The position numbers and the translations under genes were made by a program. Under the pieces are notes generated by a model that had not been told where the DNA came from, ran no database searches, and saw nothing but the letters and a program-made list of their open reading frames with translations. Shown one piece after another: positions 10,016 to 18,784 of a DNA stretch of 57,975 nucleotides. The stretch's first letter is position 1; each line of letters opens with the position of its first letter. Where the stretch lies: contig JAILRB010000045.1 of NCBI GenBank assembly GCA_024698585.1, positions 1-57,975 of the forward strand, given 5' to 3'. Source of the stretch: Eubacterium sp. GTDB taxonomy: Bacteria > Bacillota > Clostridia > Lachnospirales > Lachnospiraceae.

Positions 10016-11410
10016 TTATGAATTAATGGCTGGAATATGGATGTCAAAATCTTTACCATCTATCTTACACCCAAACTGATATGTTGGCTGGTAAAAGCCC
10101 TTAGAATCAAGCACATATTTTATACAGCAATCCTTCACTGTTATTTTCTGAATATGATTCTTGTAATATTGAAACTTTCCTGAGCACAACAAATCATATG
10201 CCTGTTGTTCGCTCAGAACCGGATACTGTTTATATAATTCTCCTTTTTTTATGGAATATCGAATATCTGAACATTTACCATCCTTTTGAAAAGTACAATT
10301 TACACATCCGTCAACTATGGAATTTCCTTCCTTTTGCATATCAACAGTAAATTGATATTGATTATTTTCTAATTCTTCAAAAGATGCATTCTCTGAAATT
10401 TCAAATCCATAGCTTTCTATTGCTTTTCTTGCACTTTCTTCATCGACCTCCACTTTTTCATCGAAGTCTTCATCTCCAAAACTACAGAAGTCTATTTCTC
10501 CGGTATAATATACCCATAAGCTCATCCCATCTTTGGAATAATAAATCGCATTTTCATCATAATAGTCATTTCTGGAGAAATCCAATTCTGTACCATTCTT
10601 TTTGAAAAACTCTTCTGCTACAGTTTCCGTTTCCTTTTTTGACAACGTTTTTATCTGATACACATCCATCTTGGTTTCTTTTGTACTAAATTGAATTTCT
10701 GAATTTATCTGAACGTGCTTCATATTTTGTTTCATCAGCCATGTTTCCGGGTTGTTCCCTAATTCTTTTCTTTGATAAACAATGAAAAGAATCGAAAATG
10801 CCATAACAGTAATAATCAATGGAATCTGCAATGCTGCAACAGCAATCCATTTTCTTTCCCATTTTCTTTTGGCAATGCACGATATGATGACATCCATCAG
10901 GACATAGCACCCATAACCAATCATTGCCCCCATGGTATTATTCATAATATCATCCGGTTCAAACATTCCCCGGTGAAACAATAATTGAATCAGTTCTATG
11001 AAAACCGTAAAGCCAAATGCAGCTAAATATGTTTTCCAAAAACGCCTCATTTTCTTTATTCCCATTGGAAGTAAAAAACCAAACGGAACAAACATCAAAA
11101 TATTTAGTATAATATTTCTCCAGGAGATGATTGAAAAATTATACCACGCATCCCGATAAGAATAAAAAAGAGGCATAAGTCTGCGATTTTCCCAGAATCC
11201 TCCACGATCTATCAGCGTAACCCCTAATACAACAAACAAATACACCAAATAGATATCCCACCAGATAATTCTTTTTAAATCCAGTTGCTTCTTCCTTCGC
11301 TTCTTTAATATCAGGACACCAATTCCCATAATTAGAAATTGAACAATTACAAAAAAAATTGCTATCCTAAAATAACTCATCCCCATATCGAATAATTCAA
11401 AGTCTCGCAT
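10016..11410 (-). CDS. VanZ-family membrane protein with large C-terminal extracytoplasmic domain
   Basis: The N-terminal half (about 1-215) is a VanZ-like membrane domain with about six hydrophobic segments, including the family-typical stretches NILMFVPFGFLLP and FIELIQLL followed by DDIMNNTMGAMIG. After a last membrane segment near 200-215 comes about 245 residues of charged, beta-rich sequence with two repeated-looking halves (each with a Tyr-rich YYxK/DG pattern), predicted to sit outside the membrane and resembling PepSY/YycI-type folds; that resemblance is a weak impression. VanZ gives low-level teicoplanin resistance in enterococcal Tn1546, but most homologs have no known role. It is the last gene of a four-gene minus operon, nine bases after the DUF4250 gene. 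The tail makes it unlike ordinary VanZ proteins of about 160-190 residues. Confidence 0.8.
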   Translation of the reverse strand: MRDFELFDMGMSYFRIAIFFVIVQFLIMGIGVLILKKRRKKQLDLKRIIWWDIYLVYLFVVLGVTLIDRGGFWENRRLMPLFYSYRDAWYNFSIISWRNIILNILMFVPFGFLLPMGIKKMRRFWKTYLAAFGFTVFIELIQLLFHRGMFEPDDIMNNTMGAMIGYGCYVLMDVIISCIAKRKWERKWIAVAALQIPLIITVMAFSILFIVYQRKELGNNPETWLMKQNMKHVQINSEIQFSTKETKMDVYQIKTLSKKETETVAEEFFKKNGTELDFSRNDYYDENAIYYSKDGMSLWVYYTGEIDFCSFGDEDFDEKVEVDEESARKAIESYGFEISENASFEELENNQYQFTVDMQKEGNSIVDGCVNCTFQKDGKCSDIRYSIKKGELYKQYPVLSEQQAYDLLCSGKFQYYKNHIQKITVKDCCIKYVLDSKGFYQPTYQFGCKIDGKDFDIHIPAINS

Positions 11411-11419
11411 ATTTTCCCT

Positions 11420-11599
11420 CTATACGAACTGGTTCGTCTCTTCATTATATTCGTATTGAATCTTGCGCAGTTTTTCCACCAGTGCTTCTTTCTCTACATC
11501 TTTTGCTCTGCAAAATTCATCTAAATTCGAATAGTAATCTCTTAAGTTTGTGTTGACCACACTTAAAAGCATTACCGGATCTTTTGGTAAACTGTTCAT
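11420..11599 (-). CDS. DUF4250 family small protein
   Basis: A 59-residue cytoplasmic protein beginning MNSLPKDPVMLLSVVNTNLR. The LPKDPxMLLSxVNxxLRD head and the KIQYEYNEETNQFV tail are the conserved features of DUF4250, a family of unknown function common in Clostridia. The ATG at 11599 is preferred over an in-frame ATG 15 bases further up because it overlaps the stop of the upstream gene (TAATG) and has the purine-rich GGGAGAAAG just before it, a sign of translational coupling. It may be a small DNA- or protein-binding helical protein, but no function can be assigned. Confidence 0.85.
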   Translation of the reverse strand: MNSLPKDPVMLLSVVNTNLRDYYSNLDEFCRAKDVEKEALVEKLRKIQYEYNEETNQFV

Positions 11600-11997
11600 T
11601 ACTTTCTCCCCCAAATCAAATATCCAATAATAATTCCGCCAATGATTCCGATTATCATGTGAACGATTCTCATAATGTCGGGACCTTTTTGTTCCTTCGG
11701 CTTTCCGTATTGCTTTTCCTGTTTACGGTTAAAACGAACCACGTCAACCATCAGCAGGATGCTACCGACGAAAGAAATTACAAAAGTTATGAGTGCAGTT
11801 ACCATGGCAATCGCTTGAGCGTTTCCACGTAAAAGAAACAATAAGAGCACAGATAACACTGAAATAATTGCTGCAGGAGCTGTAATCATCATTACAACCT
11901 TCCCGAATCCCTGAGGGACATATTGCTCTCCACGATTATTCATCATCGTCTGCTTCTTCTGTTTTCCGTAATAATATTTATTCGTCTGTTTTGCCAT
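11599..11997 (-). CDS. Small membrane protein of unknown function
   Basis: 132 residues: a basic N-terminus of about 30 residues rich in Lys, Gln and Tyr, then hydrophobic segments at about 33-57, 63-86 and 109-128, with a charged loop (about 87-105, Lys/Gln/Glu-rich) between the last two. I do not recognise the family. It is sandwiched between a COG2426-type membrane protein 13 bases upstream and the DUF4250 gene, whose start codon overlaps its stop. The arrangement suggests co-expression and coupled translation. Topology is consistent with three membrane passes; no catalytic motif is visible. Confidence 0.75.
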   Translation of the reverse strand: MAKQTNKYYYGKQKKQTMMNNRGEQYVPQGFGKVVMMITAPAAIISVLSVLLLFLLRGNAQAIAMVTALITFVISFVGSILLMVDVVRFNRKQEKQYGKPKEQKGPDIMRIVHMIIGIIGGIIIGYLIWGRK

Positions 11998-12010
11998 AAC
12001 AAGCTCCTTA

Positions 12011-12490
12011 CTAAATTCCGAAGATTTTCAAAATTCCTGTCACACCCGCGCCCATAATAATTCCGGCGAGAACTACTCCTGCCATACAGGCTGCAACACT
12101 TTTCTTAAAATCCATGTCAAGAATGCTGGCTGCCAGCGTTCCGGTCCAGGCTCCTGTTCCTGGAAGTGGAATTCCTACAAATAGGAACAATGCAAAATAT
12201 AATCCTCTTCCTGCTTTCTCCATTAACTTCTGTCCACCCTTTTCTCCTTTTGACAGACAAAAACCAAAAAACTTTCCGATGACTTTCTTATCCTGTCCCC
12301 ACACGAGAACCTTTCTTGCAAAGAAGAAAATGAATGGTACCGGAATCATATTTCCAACGATTGCTACCAGATATGTTTGAAAAACCGGCAGGTGATAAGT
12401 GTTTAATCCAACGGGAGCTGCTCCCCTGATTTCCACGATTGGAACCATAGATATAAAAAATACAATAAGATACTTTACTAATTTCGACAT
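12011..12490 (-). CDS. Small multidrug-export family protein (COG2426 type)
   Basis: 159 residues with several hydrophobic segments. The signatures of the family are VPIVEIRGAAPVG near the start, with the conserved Glu and Arg in the membrane, and the glycine-rich GIPLPGTGAWTGTLAA in the second half. The Pfam name mentions multidrug export, but transport by these proteins is poorly documented, so this is a family label rather than a proven role. The start at 12490 is chosen because GAAGGAG lies seven bases upstream; an in-frame start 42 bases earlier would place the promoter -10 region very close to the coding sequence. First gene of the four-gene operon ending in the VanZ-like protein. Confidence 0.85.
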   Translation of the reverse strand: MSKLVKYLIVFFISMVPIVEIRGAAPVGLNTYHLPVFQTYLVAIVGNMIPVPFIFFFARKVLVWGQDKKVIGKFFGFCLSKGEKGGQKLMEKAGRGLYFALFLFVGIPLPGTGAWTGTLAASILDMDFKKSVAACMAGVVLAGIIMGAGVTGILKIFGI

Positions 12491-12522
12491 AATTTCTCCT
12501 TCAATACTTAATAACCTAGTAA

Positions 12523-12551
12523 AGTATATCATTCTAACCTATTTTTCTCAA
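12523..12551 (-). promoter_or_regulatory. Promoter of the four-gene membrane-protein operon
   Basis: TTGAGA and TATACT on the minus strand are separated by 17 bases, with the -10 box about 33 bases before the chosen ATG at 12490. The -35 box is identical to that of citrate synthase but lacks the inverted repeat. Confidence 0.65.
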
Positions 12552-12566
12552 CTCATATTTCTTGAT

Positions 12567-12606
12567 AAAAAAGTCCGTCCCAGCGCTCAATCACGTCGGG
12601 ACGGAC
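12567..12606 (-). terminator. Terminator after clpB
   Basis: A perfect nine-base stem (GTCCGTCCC and GGGACGGAC) with a 16-base loop, followed on the minus strand by six T residues. It ends ten bases after the clpB stop. Confidence 0.85.
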
Positions 12607-12616
12607 CACATATGGA

Positions 12617-15193
12617 TTATCGAACCACTAATTTTCCGTCTTCCACATCAAATACAATGGTATCGCCAATATGAACCTTTCCTTCCAGAATCACTCTGGC
12701 CGCCAGGGTTTCCACATTCTTCTGAATATAACGCTTCAACGGTCTTGCACCGTAGATTGGATCATATCCATTGTCGGCAACATATTTCTTTGCTTCATCT
12801 GTAAGTTCCACAGAAAGTTCCTTGTCTTCCAAGCGCTCATTTAATTCCTTGATTACCAGGTCAACAATGCCACCAATATTGTCACGGGTTAATGGCTTGA
12901 ACATAATGATTTCATCCAGTCGATTCAAGAATTCCGGACGGAAGTTCATTCGAAGTTCTTCCATGACCTGCTGCTCATTTGCTTCCTTGATATTTCCCTG
13001 TTCGTCAATTCCCTCTAAAAGGAACGCAGAACCAAGGTTTGAAGTCATGATGAGAATGGTGTTCTTAAAGTCCACCGTTCTTCCCTGGGAATCGGTAATA
13101 CGACCGTCATCCAATACCTGAAGCAGCACATTGAATACGTCCGGATGTGCTTTTTCCACTTCGTCAAACAATACAACAGAATACGGTTTTCTACGAACTG
13201 CTTCTGTCAGCTGTCCGCCTTCATCATAGCCTACATATCCCGGAGGCGCTCCGATGAGTCTGGAGACACTATGTTTCTCCATATATTCACTCATGTCGAT
13301 TCGAACCATATTGCTTTCGTCATCAAAAAGATTTTCTGCCAAAGCTTTGGCAAGTTCTGTCTTACCAACACCGGTTGGTCCAAGGAATAAGAAGGAACCA
13401 ATCGGTTTTCCCGGATCTTTGATTCCTGCCTTGGAACGAATGATGGATTCCGTAATCTTTGTAACTGCTTCATCCTGTCCGATGACTCTCTTATGAAGCT
13501 GTTCATCCAGATGCAATGTCTTTTCCCGTTCCGTTTCAGAAAGCTTAGAAACCGGAATTCCGGTCCAGCGGGAAATGATTCTGGAGATTTCTTCCTCGGT
13601 TACCGCTTCTCTTACAAGACTTAAATCCTTATCCTTCGTTCGCTGTTCTTCTTCCTCTAATTGCTTTTCCAGCTGTGGCAATTTTCCGTATTGCAACTCT
13701 GCCGCACGATTTAAATCATAATCACTCTGGGCTTTTTCGATTTCCTTCTTAACCGCTTCTACCTGCTCTCTTAATTCCTGCAGACGATTTACGGAAGTTT
13801 TCTCATTTTCCCACTGTGCCATCTTGTTATTATAATCATCACGAAGTTCCGCCAGTTCTTTCTGTAATTCTTCCAGACGTTCCTTGCTGAGATTGTCAGT
13901 TTCTTTCTTCAATGCAGCTTCTTCAATCTCTAACTGCATCACTTTTCGTCTCAGTTCATCCACTTCCGTCGGCATGGAATCCATTTCTGTCTTAATCAGA
14001 GCACAAGCTTCATCCACCAGGTCAATGGCCTTATCCGGAAGAAAACGATCTGTAATATAACGGTCCGATAAGGTTGCCGCACTTACTAATGCACCATCCT
14101 GAATCTTAACACCATGGAATACTTCGTAACGCTCCTTCAATCCACGAAGAATGGATATGGTATCTTCCACCGTTGGCTCGTTAACCAATACCGGCTGGAA
14201 TCGACGCTCCAAAGCTTTGTCCTTTTCAATGTATTCCCGATACTCATCCAGCGTGGTCGCTCCGATACAATGAAGCTCTCCACGGGCAAGCATTGGCTTT
14301 AACATATTTCCTGCATCCATGGCTCCGTCGGTTTTTCCGGCACCCACAATGGTATGCAGTTCGTCGATGAAGAGAATGATTTCTCCGTTACTTCCCTTTA
14401 CTTCTTCTAAAACAGCTTTCAGTCGTTCTTCGAATTCTCCACGGTATTTTGCTCCGGCAAGCATGGAACCTAAATCCAAAGCAAAGACCTTTTTATCCTT
14501 TAATCCTTCCGGAACATCACCTCGGACAATTCGCTGTGCCAAACCTTCCACGGCTGCTGTTTTACCTACACCGGGTTCTCCGATTAACACCGGATTATTT
14601 TTCGTCTTTCGGGATAAGATTCGAATTACATTTCTAATTTCAGCATCTCGGCCAATCACAGGGTCCAGTTTCTGTTCTCTGGCACGCTGTACCAGATCCT
14701 GACCATATTTTGCCAAGGCATCATAGGTACCTTCCGGATTATCTGATGTCACCTTAACATTGCCCCGAACAGACTGCAGCGCTTCTAAGAAACGTTCTCT
14801 GGTCATCCCAAATTCTTTCCAGAGTTCTTTTACCTCTTTATTTGGTTTCTCAATTAACTGAAGGAAAAGATGTTCCACGGAGACGTATTCATCTCTCATC
14901 CGTTTTGCTTCGTCCTCAGCAGATACCAATACACTATTGAGCGACTGACTAATATAGGCATTTCCTCCCTGTACTTTCGGACGCTTCTGAATCAACTGCA
15001 AAACCCGGTCAGAAAAATACTCAACCTGAATTTCCATCTTTTCAATCAATTTTCGAATCAGACTCTCGTCTAATGAAATCAAACTGTAAATGAGATGCTC
15101 CTGATCTATTTCCTGATTTCCATATTCTGCTGCAAGCTTTTCACAGTTCTGAATTGCCTCAAGGGACTTCTGTGTAAATTTACTAATATTCAT
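12617..15193 (-). CDS. clpB: ClpB disaggregase (Hsp100)
   Basis: ATP-driven unfoldase that rescues aggregated proteins together with DnaK. 858 residues, the normal length. Domains in order: N-terminal Clp repeat domain (about 1-145), first AAA+ module with Walker [14 protein letters not shown] and [13 protein letters not shown], the long coiled-coil middle domain (about 400-525, Glu/Lys/Leu heptads), and second AAA+ module with [14 protein letters not shown] and the C-terminal D2 small domain ending KLVVR. No ClpP-binding loop is expected in ClpB. Transcribed alone from a promoter that overlaps a HrcA operator, so heat-shock control by HrcA is well supported. The product starts [10 protein letters not shown], with AGGAGG a few bases before the start codon. 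Confidence 0.98.
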   Translation of the reverse strand: MNISKFTQKSLEAIQNCEKLAAEYGNQEIDQEHLIYSLISLDESLIRKLIEKMEIQVEYFSDRVLQLIQKRPKVQGGNAYISQSLNSVLVSAEDEAKRMRDEYVSVEHLFLQLIEKPNKEVKELWKEFGMTRERFLEALQSVRGNVKVTSDNPEGTYDALAKYGQDLVQRAREQKLDPVIGRDAEIRNVIRILSRKTKNNPVLIGEPGVGKTAAVEGLAQRIVRGDVPEGLKDKKVFALDLGSMLAGAKYRGEFEERLKAVLEEVKGSNGEIILFIDELHTIVGAGKTDGAMDAGNMLKPMLARGELHCIGATTLDEYREYIEKDKALERRFQPVLVNEPTVEDTISILRGLKERYEVFHGVKIQDGALVSAATLSDRYITDRFLPDKAIDLVDEACALIKTEMDSMPTEVDELRRKVMQLEIEEAALKKETDNLSKERLEELQKELAELRDDYNNKMAQWENEKTSVNRLQELREQVEAVKKEIEKAQSDYDLNRAAELQYGKLPQLEKQLEEEEQRTKDKDLSLVREAVTEEEISRIISRWTGIPVSKLSETEREKTLHLDEQLHKRVIGQDEAVTKITESIIRSKAGIKDPGKPIGSFLFLGPTGVGKTELAKALAENLFDDESNMVRIDMSEYMEKHSVSRLIGAPPGYVGYDEGGQLTEAVRRKPYSVVLFDEVEKAHPDVFNVLLQVLDDGRITDSQGRTVDFKNTILIMTSNLGSAFLLEGIDEQGNIKEANEQQVMEELRMNFRPEFLNRLDEIIMFKPLTRDNIGGIVDLVIKELNERLEDKELSVELTDEAKKYVADNGYDPIYGARPLKRYIQKNVETLAARVILEGKVHIGDTIVFDVEDGKLVVR

Positions 15194-15252
15194 CCTATGG
15201 ACCTCCTTAATCCTATTTTATGTTGCGGTCTTTTCCCTCTCCCGAAGAGTGA

Positions 15253-15279
15253 TTAGCACTCTCCTTTGTCGACTGCTAA
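15253..15279. promoter_or_regulatory. CIRCE operator (HrcA binding site) of clpB
   Basis: TTAGCACTC-N9-GACTGCTAA matches the consensus TTAGCACTC-N9-GAGTGCTAA at 17 of 18 arm positions. It lies directly downstream of the clpB promoter and about 60 bases before the start codon, as expected for repression by HrcA. Confidence 0.92.
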
Positions 15280-15283
15280 TTCT

Positions 15284-15312
15284 ATTGTACTCTATTTTTT
15301 TAGAAAAGTTAA
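15284..15312 (-). promoter_or_regulatory. clpB promoter
   Basis: TTAACT and TACAAT on the minus strand with a 17-base spacer. The -10 box is followed four bases later by the CIRCE element, so the transcript would start within or beside the operator. Confidence 0.7.
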
Positions 15313-15386
15313 GACATTATGTAAACTATTTGTTAATTTTTTTATTATAGCAAACTTTAACGATGTTTTTTCGAACTTTCCGGATA

Positions 15387-15420
15387 ATAAAAACAGAGGA
15401 CTCTCTGCGAATCCTCTGTT
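15387..15420 (-). terminator. Terminator after hisC
   Basis: A nine-base perfect stem (AACAGAGGA and TCCTCTGTT) followed on the minus strand by a T-rich tract. It closes the glmM-vanZ-hisC unit. Confidence 0.8.
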
Positions 15421-15428
15421 TCAACCTT

Positions 15429-16481
15429 TTATAATATTTCAGCTAATGCCTGATATAATTTTTCCATTTCTTCATCGGTTCCGATGGTAATTCGCAAATA
15501 ATTGTCAATTCTCGGTTTGTTCCAGTATCTGACATAAATATCCTTACTCTTTAAGAAATCAAAGATTTCCTTCGCCGGTACTGTTTTATGTGTCACGAAC
15601 AAGAAATTCGTTCTGGATTCTGTTCCTTCGAATCCCATTTCCGCAAGTTTCTTCTTTGCGTTCTCTCTGGTCGTAACAATCTTATCACGAATCATTCTAA
15701 AATATGCATCATCATTGATGGCTTCCACACCTGCTAAAATAGCTGGCTGATTCATGGTATAGGAATTATATGCAAATTTCACATTCTGCATAGCGGTAAT
15801 CAGTTCCTCACTACCGATGGCAAATCCAATTCTTGCACCTGCCATAGCTCTTGATTTTGAGAATGTTCCCGTCACCAGAAGATTTTCATACTTCGGAAGC
15901 AAATCTCTGGCTGTCACCGTTCCAAAATCTGCATAAGCTTCATCTACAATGACTATGGAATCCTGATTGTCCTGAATCAGTTTTTCAATGGATTCCAGTG
16001 GCATTTCAATGGCCGTCGGTGCATTTGGATTTGCAAAAATCACACCACCGTTCGGAATCTTATAATCTTCCACATTAATTTCAAACTGATCATTTACCGG
16101 AATCATCTGATATGGAATGCGGAACAAATCTGCCCACACATCATAAAACGAATAAGTAATATCCGGGAAAAGAATCGGTTTATCTGAGTTAAAGAATGTA
16201 AGAAAAGCCATTCCCAAAACATCATCGGATCCAACTCCAACAAATACCTGTTTTTCTGAAACACCATAATAATGAGCAATCGCACGAACTAACGGTCCCA
16301 CATCCGGAGCCGGATATAATCTCAATAAGTCCGTGTTAAAATTATTCATGATTTCATCCACTTTTGGTGTTGGTGGATAAGGGCACTCATTGGTATTGAG
16401 CTTCACCATATTTTCCTTATTTGGCTGCTCGCCCGGGGTATATGGTGTGACTTTTCTAATATATTTTTCCCATTCTCTCAT
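15429..16481 (-). CDS. hisC: Histidinol-phosphate aminotransferase family protein
   Basis: PLP enzyme of fold type I; in histidine synthesis HisC converts imidazole-acetol phosphate to histidinol phosphate. 350 residues. Landmarks: the N-terminal MVKLNTNECPYPP substrate-lip region, GVGSDDVL, FANPNAPT (Asn for the PLP ring), VDEAYADFG (Asp for the pyridine nitrogen), the Schiff-base Lys in GTFSKSRAMAGARIGFAIG, and the C-terminal YLRITIGT. It is not in a his operon here: it follows glmM and a VanZ-like gene, so a side role as a broad aromatic or phosphonate aminotransferase is possible. The start MREWEKYIRKVTPY is typical of the family. Confidence 0.92.
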   Translation of the reverse strand: MREWEKYIRKVTPYTPGEQPNKENMVKLNTNECPYPPTPKVDEIMNNFNTDLLRLYPAPDVGPLVRAIAHYYGVSEKQVFVGVGSDDVLGMAFLTFFNSDKPILFPDITYSFYDVWADLFRIPYQMIPVNDQFEINVEDYKIPNGGVIFANPNAPTAIEMPLESIEKLIQDNQDSIVIVDEAYADFGTVTARDLLPKYENLLVTGTFSKSRAMAGARIGFAIGSEELITAMQNVKFAYNSYTMNQPAILAGVEAINDDAYFRMIRDKIVTTRENAKKKLAEMGFEGTESRTNFLFVTHKTVPAKEIFDFLKSKDIYVRYWNKPRIDNYLRITIGTDEEMEKLYQALAEIL

Positions 16482-16505
16482 TTTATTTACCTCTTTATGA
16501 CACTA

Positions 16506-17048
16506 TTATTCTGTATGTGCTCCCTGCTGTGATTTGTTTCTCATCATCTGATGTGTCGAAATCAAAAGGATCATAAACAGTAAAGCCAGAAGAAATCCAA
16601 CGGAATCAATCAATACATCCCGTACCTGTGGACTTCTTCCATCCACAAATCCCTGATGAACCTCATCAGTGATTGCATAAAGAATTCCGAATCCCTCGGA
16701 ATATAATATGCGTTTTATTTGCTGACCAATCACTGAAAAAGTGAGCAGGAATCCACCCACGAAAAGTCCCAAAATCGCATATTCTCCCAAATGTCCTGTC
16801 TTACGAACAACAAAACTGACTTTATTAAATAATTCTTCCTGTCGTTCGGTGCTAAGATTGGAATAATCCGGTTCTATGAAGGTTACAATCCGCTGTGTGA
16901 TTTTATCACTGAAAGACGAGGACTCTGTTGCCGTGGCAGCAGAAAATCCAAAAATTGTAATCATCCACCAAAGACTGAGCCCCAGTAATATAACTCGGGC
17001 TCCATAGATTTTTCCTTTCTCAGAGAACCATTTATTTTTCAACTGCAT
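16506..17048 (-). CDS. VanZ-family membrane protein
   Basis: 180 residues with an N-terminal hydrophobic anchor followed by an extracytoplasmic loop (about 40-85) and then two to three further membrane segments. The VanZ-family signatures are FVVRKTGHLGEYAILG and YAITDEVHQGFVDGRSPQVRDVLIDSVG. Function unknown in this context. Its coding region overlaps the end of glmM by about 17 bases; I prefer the ATG at 17048 to the upstream one at 17072 because AAGGAAAAAGGAC sits immediately before it. Second VanZ-type gene in the window, but this one has the plain family architecture. Confidence 0.88.
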   Translation of the reverse strand: MQLKNKWFSEKGKIYGARVILLGLSLWWMITIFGFSAATATESSSFSDKITQRIVTFIEPDYSNLSTERQEELFNKVSFVVRKTGHLGEYAILGLFVGGFLLTFSVIGQQIKRILYSEGFGILYAITDEVHQGFVDGRSPQVRDVLIDSVGFLLALLFMILLISTHQMMRNKSQQGAHTE

Positions 17049-18381
17049 GTCCTTTTTCCTTGATGACAGCAATCACTTCATCCACATAATTTTCTGCTTC
17101 CTGTTCCGTCTTTGCTTCTACCATCACTCGGATTACCGGCTCAGTTCCACTTTCACGAACTAGGATTCTACCGTCATTTCCAAGTTTTTCTGATACAGCA
17201 TCTACAGCCTTCTGAACATCCACATCTGCTCTGGCTTCCGGCTTGCTTGCCACGCGTACATTCTTCAGCACCTGTGGATAAATTGTTACCGGGTTAATTA
17301 ACTCTGACATTTTCTTCTTAGAAGAGAGCATCACTTCCATCAACTTAATGGAGGTTAAGATACCATCACCGGTCGTCGCATACTTACTAAAAATAATATG
17401 TCCGGATTCTTCTCCTCCGAGACGATAGTTATTATTTCTCATACATTCATAAACATATTTATCACCAACATCTGTCTTTTCGTAGTCAATTCCTACTGCA
17501 TCAAATGCCTTGTAAAGACCAATGTTTGACATAATGGTTGTAACAACGGTGTTATTATCCAGTTCTCCGTTTTCCTTCATATAGGTTCCGCAAACATAGA
17601 GAATTAAATCTCCGTTAACGATATGTCCCTGATCATCTACACAGAAACAACGGTCAGCATCACCATCATAAGCAAAACCAATGTCTAAATGATTTCCAAT
17701 GACAAACTTCTGCAGTTCTTCAATATGTGTGGAACCACATCCCATATTGATGTTTGTTCCGTTTGGCTCTGCATGAATTACATGTGTTTCTGCTCCTAAA
17801 GCATCAAATACACTCTTTGCAATAGCTGATGCACTACCGTTAGAACAATCCAATCCCACCTTGATATTTCTAAAGGAATGTTTTGCCAATGTCATTAAAT
17901 ATCCCATATAACGATTTCTTCCTGCGAAGTAATCCACGGTTCTACCAATCTTTTCTCCCACTGCATATGGAATACTTTCGAAATCTGCATCAATATATTC
18001 TTCAATCTGATCAATGATTTCCTGTTCCATTTTTTCGCCTTTACCATTTAAAAGCTTAATTCCATTATCATAGAACGGATTATGGCTGGCAGAAATCATA
18101 ATCCCACAATCAAAATCTTCTGTACTGACAACGTAAGATACACTTGGTGTCGTAGTTACGTGTAATAAATATACGTCCGCTCCCGTAGAAGTCAGACCTG
18201 CGGACAAAGCATCTTCAAACATATAACTGCTTCGTCTTGTATCCTTTCCGATTGCAACGGAACACTTATGATAACGTCCGTAATACCATCCAAGGAAACG
18301 TCCCACCTTAAACGCATGCATTGCGGTCAGGTTCACGTTTGCCTCTCCTCTAAATCCATCTGTTCCAAAATACTTTCCCAT
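17032..18381 (-). CDS. glmM: Phosphoglucosamine mutase
   Basis: Interconverts glucosamine-6-phosphate and glucosamine-1-phosphate on the way to UDP-GlcNAc for peptidoglycan. 449 residues, full length. Seen: N-terminal GKYFGTDGFRGEAN, the catalytic phosphoserine loop MISASHNPFYDNG, the metal site DGDADRCFCVDD, the sugar-binding GGEESGHIIF, and the phosphate-binding RESGTEPVIRVMVEA near the C-terminus. First gene of a three-gene unit with a vanZ-type gene and hisC; placing glmM with a cell-envelope membrane protein fits a role in wall assembly. A GGAGGAG ribosome site precedes the ATG. Confidence 0.97.
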   Translation of the reverse strand: MGKYFGTDGFRGEANVNLTAMHAFKVGRFLGWYYGRYHKCSVAIGKDTRRSSYMFEDALSAGLTSTGADVYLLHVTTTPSVSYVVSTEDFDCGIMISASHNPFYDNGIKLLNGKGEKMEQEIIDQIEEYIDADFESIPYAVGEKIGRTVDYFAGRNRYMGYLMTLAKHSFRNIKVGLDCSNGSASAIAKSVFDALGAETHVIHAEPNGTNINMGCGSTHIEELQKFVIGNHLDIGFAYDGDADRCFCVDDQGHIVNGDLILYVCGTYMKENGELDNNTVVTTIMSNIGLYKAFDAVGIDYEKTDVGDKYVYECMRNNNYRLGGEESGHIIFSKYATTGDGILTSIKLMEVMLSSKKKMSELINPVTIYPQVLKNVRVASKPEARADVDVQKAVDAVSEKLGNDGRILVRESGTEPVIRVMVEAKTEQEAENYVDEVIAVIKEKGHAVEK

Positions 18382-18417
18382 GTTTCTCCTCCATCTCTTG
18401 GAATAACTCCATCTGTA

Positions 18418-18448
18418 CTATTATATAATAGAGTGACCTATTTTACAA
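18418..18448 (-). promoter_or_regulatory. glmM promoter with palindrome over the -10 box
   Basis: TTGTAA and TATAAT on the minus strand are 17 bases apart. The -10 box lies inside a perfect 14-base palindrome, CTATTATATAATAG (18418-18431), which might be chance in AT-rich sequence or a small operator. Confidence 0.65.
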
Positions 18449-18501
18449 TTCAATCTCCCGTTTTGAATCAAGTTTCACAGGCCCTCGATTATTTTCATTT
18501 T

Positions 18502-18771
18502 TTAGCTTTCAAAGGTCACAACGATATTTTCACATTCGTGTTCCAAATCCTTTAACACATCCTTAAGTCTTTCAACATAAGAATTCATTCTTTCATCCTC
18601 TTTCTCAGAGTTTTTTACAACAATATGCATCTCATCATTTCTTGAAGACATCACATCATAAAATCCATCCAGATTTTTTCCATAATATTTCGGAAGTTCA
18701 AATAAATCCGAAAGCATTCCATGCAATTCTTCCAAATCTTCGATTCCGGTTAAATCTATCACATAATCCAT
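18502..18771 (-). CDS. Barstar-family ribonuclease inhibitor
   Basis: 89-residue cytoplasmic protein starting MDYVIDLTGIEDLEELHGML. The barstar fold signature is visible: short first strand, helix, then FELPKYYGKNLDGFYDVM, matching the FxxPxYYGxNLDALWD segment of barstar whose acidic residues plug the ribonuclease active site. The start at 18771 follows AAAAGGGG; the in-frame extension upstream overlaps the preceding gene's end region. It begins 14 bases after the barnase-like gene, the usual toxin-then-inhibitor order. Its job would be to neutralise ribonuclease that enters or stays in the cytoplasm. Identity is strong; partnership with the neighbour is inference from order. Confidence 0.93.
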   Translation of the reverse strand: MDYVIDLTGIEDLEELHGMLSDLFELPKYYGKNLDGFYDVMSSRNDEMHIVVKNSEKEDERMNSYVERLKDVLKDLEHECENIVVTFES

Positions 18772-18784
18772 ACAGTACCCCTTT

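Noticed and set aside
15314..15386. Riboswitch or T-box before clpB or hisC
   Set aside because: No conserved T-box core or riboswitch element is seen; the interval holds only the clpB promoter and the hisC terminator.
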